From: Erysipelotrichaceae bacterium
GTDB lineage: Bacteria > Bacillota_I > Bacilli_A > Erysipelotrichales > Erysipelotrichaceae
Length of the DNA: 64,000 bases
Direction: 5' to 3'
NCBI GenBank assembly: GCA_012523895.1
Contig: JAAYSZ010000034.1
Coordinates: forward strand, 22,486 to 86,485
A program made the translations under genes and the position numbers. Position 1 is the stretch's first letter, and every line of letters starts with the position of its first letter. Positions 61,201 through 64,000 of this stretch are shown piece by piece. The notes beneath the pieces were generated by a model. That model did not search any database. It was not told where the DNA came from and saw only the letters and a list, made by a program, of their open reading frames with translations.

Positions 61201-62952
61201 TACCTCTCTTGTGGTTGGATTAATAACTGAAACATCCATTATATTAACTGGTCCTCCTGCATGAGCAAACCCTCCTCCAACAGGAATTCCTCTTGTATAA
61301 GTATCCTTATTATCACTTAAATCAAAATCATTAATTACATCACCTTGTAAAGAAAATGCCTGTAACGATTTAATTTCTAAACTATATACTTTTATCTCAT
61401 TACTTAGTTTTGGATCATTTAATGTAATTACATAAGCTCCAAAAGGATAGTAATCATCACTATAGTTTTGCCCATCTAAATTATTTTTAGATGAATTATG
61501 AGTTACTTTATTAAAAAGTGAATCAAATGAATAATTTGATATTTCAACATTTAAATTTTGGTTATCTTGAATAATATTAATATCACCACCGTTAAATACT
61601 TTATTAAATGTTGTTATTAATTCATCATGTTTATCATCATATGGTAAATTTCTAGATATAAAATCATCACCATCAATTGAATAATTGTTTTTAAACTTAT
61701 ATATTGTTTGATTTGGACTTGTTTCTAAAACAAGATTTATTGTTTTATTAATATCAGGTATTTCTTGTCCTTTCATACCTTTTCCTGGCTTATTTGAAAT
61801 TAATTCTAATAATAACCCAAATACAGGATTACTATTAACATCTCCTTCATATTGAAGTCTAGCATTTATATATGTTTTAGCACTTACCCTAATATCTTCT
61901 CCATAAGTTTCTAATGATGTATCATCAATACTCATAGTAAATATAGGCGCAGGTATTATTGTATCGTTTTTAGCATCATTTACACTTATTACCCAATTTA
62001 TTGTACCTACTCTAGGAGAAACATTTTGATTATTAATTGTTATACTTCCTTCAAGAATACTAGAATCACTTGTAGTTATAACATTAACATTTTCTAACCA
62101 TCCCATTGCATTTAAATCCCAGCTAGCTATATCTGGTGATATAGGTAAAATTGCTTTAAAATAAAATGTTCCATTAGTAACAGTAGAAATATTATCTTCT
62201 GAAATAGTACTATATGCAGTTCTATAAACTACTTTATCAAAACTTCTAACAATTTTATTTGAAGAATTACTATCATTACCTGGATTATCATCATTATCCC
62301 AAATAGGTGTTCCATCATAAATTTGAGAAACTGTAAAATTGGTTAGTATTACTTTTGTATCAATTTGATTATTAAACATCATCATTCTAGATTTACTACT
62401 TAAAAATGGAGAATAGTGCCCATTTACAATATTTAAAATTTCATCATCAGATAAAGTATTTTGAAGTTCTTGTCTAAACAATTCATCTGTTTCCTTAATT
62501 TGAGAGTATTCAAAGTTTTCTTTATCTTCACTATTATTTATTTCTATATATTCTTTATCATCTATATCATTTGCTGTTTCAATTATCTCTTCTTTATCAT
62601 CTTCTAAAATTGTTTCTTCTAATAAATCATTGTTTATTAATTCTTCTTCAACAGATTCTTCTATATCTACTATTTCCTGTAAATTAATGGTTTCATCTTT
62701 TAAATCAATTGCTTCTTCAATAGATTCCTCTTTATTTTCTTTTAATTCTATTATTTCTTCAATCAACAAATCGTTTTCTTCATTAGTATCTAATTGTATA
62801 TTTTCATTGTTTTCTATAATATCAATTTCTGATATCAATTCATCATTTGCAATTTCACTATTTTCCGCATACATCAAACTACTATAAACATATGAAAATA
62901 ATACTGTTGTAACTAAAATGAATCTAATTAGTTTTTTCATTTGTTTTATCAA
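58288..62952 (-). CDS. Large surface protein with DUF11-type repeats
   Basis: A 1554-residue exported protein. Signal peptide: KKLIRFILVTTVLFSYVYSSLMYA. Residues about 30-160 are extremely Glu/Asp/Ile-rich, low complexity. The middle (about 165-1280) is a beta-rich body that I cannot assign. Two DUF11-type domains follow (DIITYRINYSNN...IKIIDKIPEGSSYV and DIITYFITIKNDG...VVIIDEIPNGTKF). The C terminus is a membrane helix plus KLKNKQ, without an LPxTG sortase motif. It is probably an adhesin or wall component. Either TTG 62952 (AGGA six bases upstream) or ATG 62940 is the start. Confidence 0.85.
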   Translation of the reverse strand: MIKQMKKLIRFILVTTVLFSYVYSSLMYAENSEIANDELISEIDIIENNENIQLDTNEENDLLIEEIIELKENKEESIEEAIDLKDETINLQEIVDIEESVEEELINNDLLEETILEDDKEEIIETANDIDDKEYIEINNSEDKENFEYSQIKETDELFRQELQNTLSDDEILNIVNGHYSPFLSSKSRMMMFNNQIDTKVILTNFTVSQIYDGTPIWDNDDNPGNDSNSSNKIVRSFDKVVYRTAYSTISEDNISTVTNGTFYFKAILPISPDIASWDLNAMGWLENVNVITTSDSSILEGSITINNQNVSPRVGTINWVISVNDAKNDTIIPAPIFTMSIDDTSLETYGEDIRVSAKTYINARLQYEGDVNSNPVFGLLLELISNKPGKGMKGQEIPDINKTINLVLETSPNQTIYKFKNNYSIDGDDFISRNLPYDDKHDELITTFNKVFNGGDINIIQDNQNLNVEISNYSFDSLFNKVTHNSSKNNLDGQNYSDDYYPFGAYVITLNDPKLSNEIKVYSLEIKSLQAFSLQGDVINDFDLSDNKDTYTRGIPVGGGFAHAGGPVNIMDVSVINPTTREVFSLIKKDADRNLPPDFKVYPGDLIKVRHGTMLYKSPNREYIETYWGLMKFDTNMFEALNTSEEFSSPTSFDEPLLKEFYWVAKSDKTGWINEEEMYNAHINQIKNQNGYKLFNNPNDAIDSGYTIVAFLSKAVFENPSYVITFNGPVFYPAIKVKPSALINKDTNEMYLNNDPNRVKVILGELEAIDFKGNIYKRENIYNSLGDELDMYLHHQDIKLGLIKATYDINGDLITPTRSNAIGNGGGNYTHAAALVGGAFYIQPYTTYVNKHVSQKINEFDEKEVFNLDTDQTQVFYNIELGTSAPIKLNSVDNITFMEIIPKYLNPINDSKDIEEKWGIVYDAKITQDKNTNGSAGIILTDYSTKANESHTWNEITSKIKSEPSYSISEDINEKGETILTWKFNNYPVSYKLPTIHYSALINKDVDYGEKIVTLSKIKSDFVVKENIDSVGIIPVRIGGATIEKNAIPTVRSKDDPIGFEILFSNNSLLTDNSLSVNSIVIDVLPYNDLNNPNLDLENYRLNNIKLETNLIDGNTLDYEIPSLEFFYTLENPSIVSEKTSSLISISLDNKTLYNFEDSFWNKIKIDLVNNGDVYKITDASSNNLINELSNKKITAFGLKANNISSNSTYRFYYEYDWDDKDVKEKHQSLDIVYNTVRLAVESNIFKETSDSAISFPNISKQIIKINDIKNDELNNKPVREEDIITYRINYSNNTNNISNIKIIDKIPEGSSYVENSASDNGIYKSELNQLEWNFDNVDINSIGFVEFSVKVDKNDEIKEIVNKAEVIIDNNPLITNEIKNPKVIINGFKDSDPKNVTKVKIDDIITYFITIKNDGIIDAKDVVIIDEIPNGTKFKDVDSNGKFVDGMVEFYIPILKSNEEIEVKFSVIVESDLHNPINNIAVYGDENIPNKETNVIKHFLDKIVISPTNIQNNSIIEYKVVDTANKITSNIYKIVIIISVIILSINKLKNKQ

Positions 62953-63087
62953 ATCCTTTCCTAAAGCGATTAAATTATTCTCGCCTATTAACTAATTAGT
63001 AAAAGATTTGATATTCCTAAAAAATTGTAAAGTTGATTAAATACTTTACTTTTAATTTTTGATATTGTACAATAGTTATTGCACTAT

Positions 63088-63165
63088 GGCGGTCGTGGTG
63101 AAGTTGGTCAACACACTGGATTGTGGCTCCAGCATTCGCGGGTTCAAGTCCCGTCGATCGCCCCA
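63088..63165 (+). tRNA. tRNA-His (anticodon GTG)
   Basis: A 78-base cloverleaf including the extra 5' G(-1) paired with C73: GGCGGTCG with CGATCGCC, then CCA. Anticodon stem CTGGA/TCCAG holds loop TTGTGGC, anticodon GTG. T arm GCGGGTTCAAGTCCCGT is standard. Confidence 0.95.
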
Positions 63166-63203
63166 TTTAATTTAGTGCTTTTTTTATTAAATAAGATATT
63201 ATT

Positions 63204-63247
63204 AAAACAAAGGTAGCAATAGGTTTGGGGCTTGCTACCTTTGTTTT
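63204..63247. terminator. Bidirectional terminator between tRNA-His and the CpaB-like gene
   Basis: AAAACAAAGGTAGCAA and TTGCTACCTTTGTTTT form a perfect 16 bp stem with a 12-base loop and T/A runs on both sides. Its right edge reaches the stop codon of the CpaB-like gene. Confidence 0.92.
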
Positions 63248-63962
63248 ATTCATCATTATTAATATATTTGATTAACTTAGAACTTTTATTTAATTTTGCC
63301 TCATCAGTAGTACTATAAGAATTAGATGTAGGATATATTTCAATTTTTCCTATTTTATTAATCATTGATAATATCTTTAATGATTCATTATTAATCGCAA
63401 AAGATATTGTGTAAGGCATTTTATTACTACTAGGATGATCTAAATCATAACCTTTACTATCCTTTATAGAAACTACTCTTACATTAGATACAAGCAAATC
63501 TTCTATAAAACTATCTTGTTTGTTTATACTTCCATAAAGATCAACTCTATGACCAGGAACTATTACATTTCCTGATAAAGATAAAACATCAGCTTGCATT
63601 GTAAATAATGTTTGATTTTTATTTAGTTGACTAACTGGATTATCAGGTAAATCCTTCTTATCAAAAATCATACTTTTGTAAAACAAAGATCCTACAGGTA
63701 TCTTTCCTTGTATATCTGTATATTTACCTATTATATCCTCTTTATTTATATAAGCCTTATCATTTACATATTCATAAGGTATTTGAATATAAGCTATATC
63801 TTCTTCACTAATTAAATGTCTTCCACTAATATTATGACTTGATACAACTACATCAATTAAATTAATTCTATATTCACTATAAAATTTAATACCTAAAAAA
63901 TTAATCAAACAAATTCCAACTAATATAATTATTCCAATTAAAACTTTTAAATATTTATTCAT
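63246..63962 (-). CDS. SAF domain protein, Flp/Tad pilus assembly CpaB-like
   Basis: A 238-residue protein with one N-terminal membrane helix (about 6-27). A SAF domain follows (VVSSHNISGRHLISEEDIAYIQIPYEYVNDKAYINKEDIIGKYTDIQGKIPVGSLFYKSMI), then an RcpC/CpaB-type beta domain (LFTMQADVLSLSGNVIVPGHRVDLYG). CpaB proteins help assemble Tad/Flp pili at the envelope. The pilus genes would lie beyond the right edge. I use ATG 63962, with GAGGTG upstream; a GTG at 63971 is the alternative. Confidence 0.82.
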   Translation of the reverse strand: MNKYLKVLIGIIILVGICLINFLGIKFYSEYRINLIDVVVSSHNISGRHLISEEDIAYIQIPYEYVNDKAYINKEDIIGKYTDIQGKIPVGSLFYKSMIFDKKDLPDNPVSQLNKNQTLFTMQADVLSLSGNVIVPGHRVDLYGSINKQDSFIEDLLVSNVRVVSIKDSKGYDLDHPSSNKMPYTISFAINNESLKILSMINKIGKIEIYPTSNSYSTTDEAKLNKSSKLIKYINNDE

Positions 63963-64000
63963 GTTAAACACCTCATTATAGTATTTAACATTTTATTTAA

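Overview
The window is AT-rich chromosomal DNA (roughly 28-30% G+C by eye) with strong GGAGG-type ribosome sites, tight operons, standard code use (Trp is TGG, TGA is a stop) and no outer-membrane genes. This fits an anaerobic low-GC Bacillota, possibly an Erysipelotrichia- or Mollicutes-related gut bacterium. Supporting content is a YjjI/YjjW glycyl radical enzyme pair, a mannose-family PTS, intrinsic terminators throughout, a sortase-motif-free surface protein and the edge of a Tad-type pilus locus. The species cannot be fixed from the sequence alone.

Layout. 0-14.4 kb holds housekeeping and membrane genes: a cut-off pyridoxamine kinase, GNAT, HAD phosphatase, lipoproteins, a GIY-YIG/DUF2075 helicase with a 65-residue neighbour, an M48 protease, an ArsB/NhaD-type permease, a MATE exporter, yjjI-yjjW, a DNA-deoxyinosine glycosylase and a HEAT-like repeat protein. 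14.4-20.9 kb is an accessory zone ending at tRNA-Trp. It contains three broken genes (NTF2-like, BRO-N antirepressor-like, immunity-like), one intact immunity-like gene, an ABC exporter, galE, several perfect palindromes, and three copies of a ~95 bp repeat that resembles the 3' end and terminator of the neighbouring tRNA-Trp. 21-25.5 kb holds a phosphodiester glycosidase operon with uridine phosphorylase, convergent with a 5'-nucleotidase.

25.5-36.4 kb, read leftward, is an almost gap-free aromatic amino acid run: pheA, a YczE-like membrane protein, then aroB, aroC, an aroE-aroK fusion, aroF, aroA, tyrA, aroQ, followed closely by a MATE exporter and a NusG-II/Gx membrane pair. A 270 bp gap before aroB holds a promoter, a 15-codon leader peptide containing Tyr-Phe-Tyr-Phe-Tyr-Phe, alternative stem-loops and an intrinsic terminator. 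It looks like ribosome-mediated attenuation of the whole shikimate operon and is the strongest candidate for something new here.

36.4-47 kb has scattered genes: a membrane protein, a Lys/Ala-tailed protein, NAD(P)HX repair, a membrane-anchored MerR regulator with zinc-ribbon cysteines, an ArsR-ABC operon, tRNA-Leu, a CPBP-like protein lacking expected histidines, MATE and EamA transporters, and an RpiR regulator. 47.6-52.5 kb is one PTS operon encoding two amidohydrolases, a BtpA/SgcQ protein and mannose-family EIIA, EIIB, EIIC and EIID. Its promoter is nearly duplicated upstream of the EamA gene, suggesting shared control, probably by the RpiR protein. 52.5-53.7 kb is a gene-free stretch with relics of insertion elements. 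53.7-63 kb holds an EF-G-like GTPase with an ankyrin protein, an MscS channel, a YgjP-like metallopeptidase and a 1554-residue surface protein. tRNA-His and a CpaB-like SAF protein close the window.
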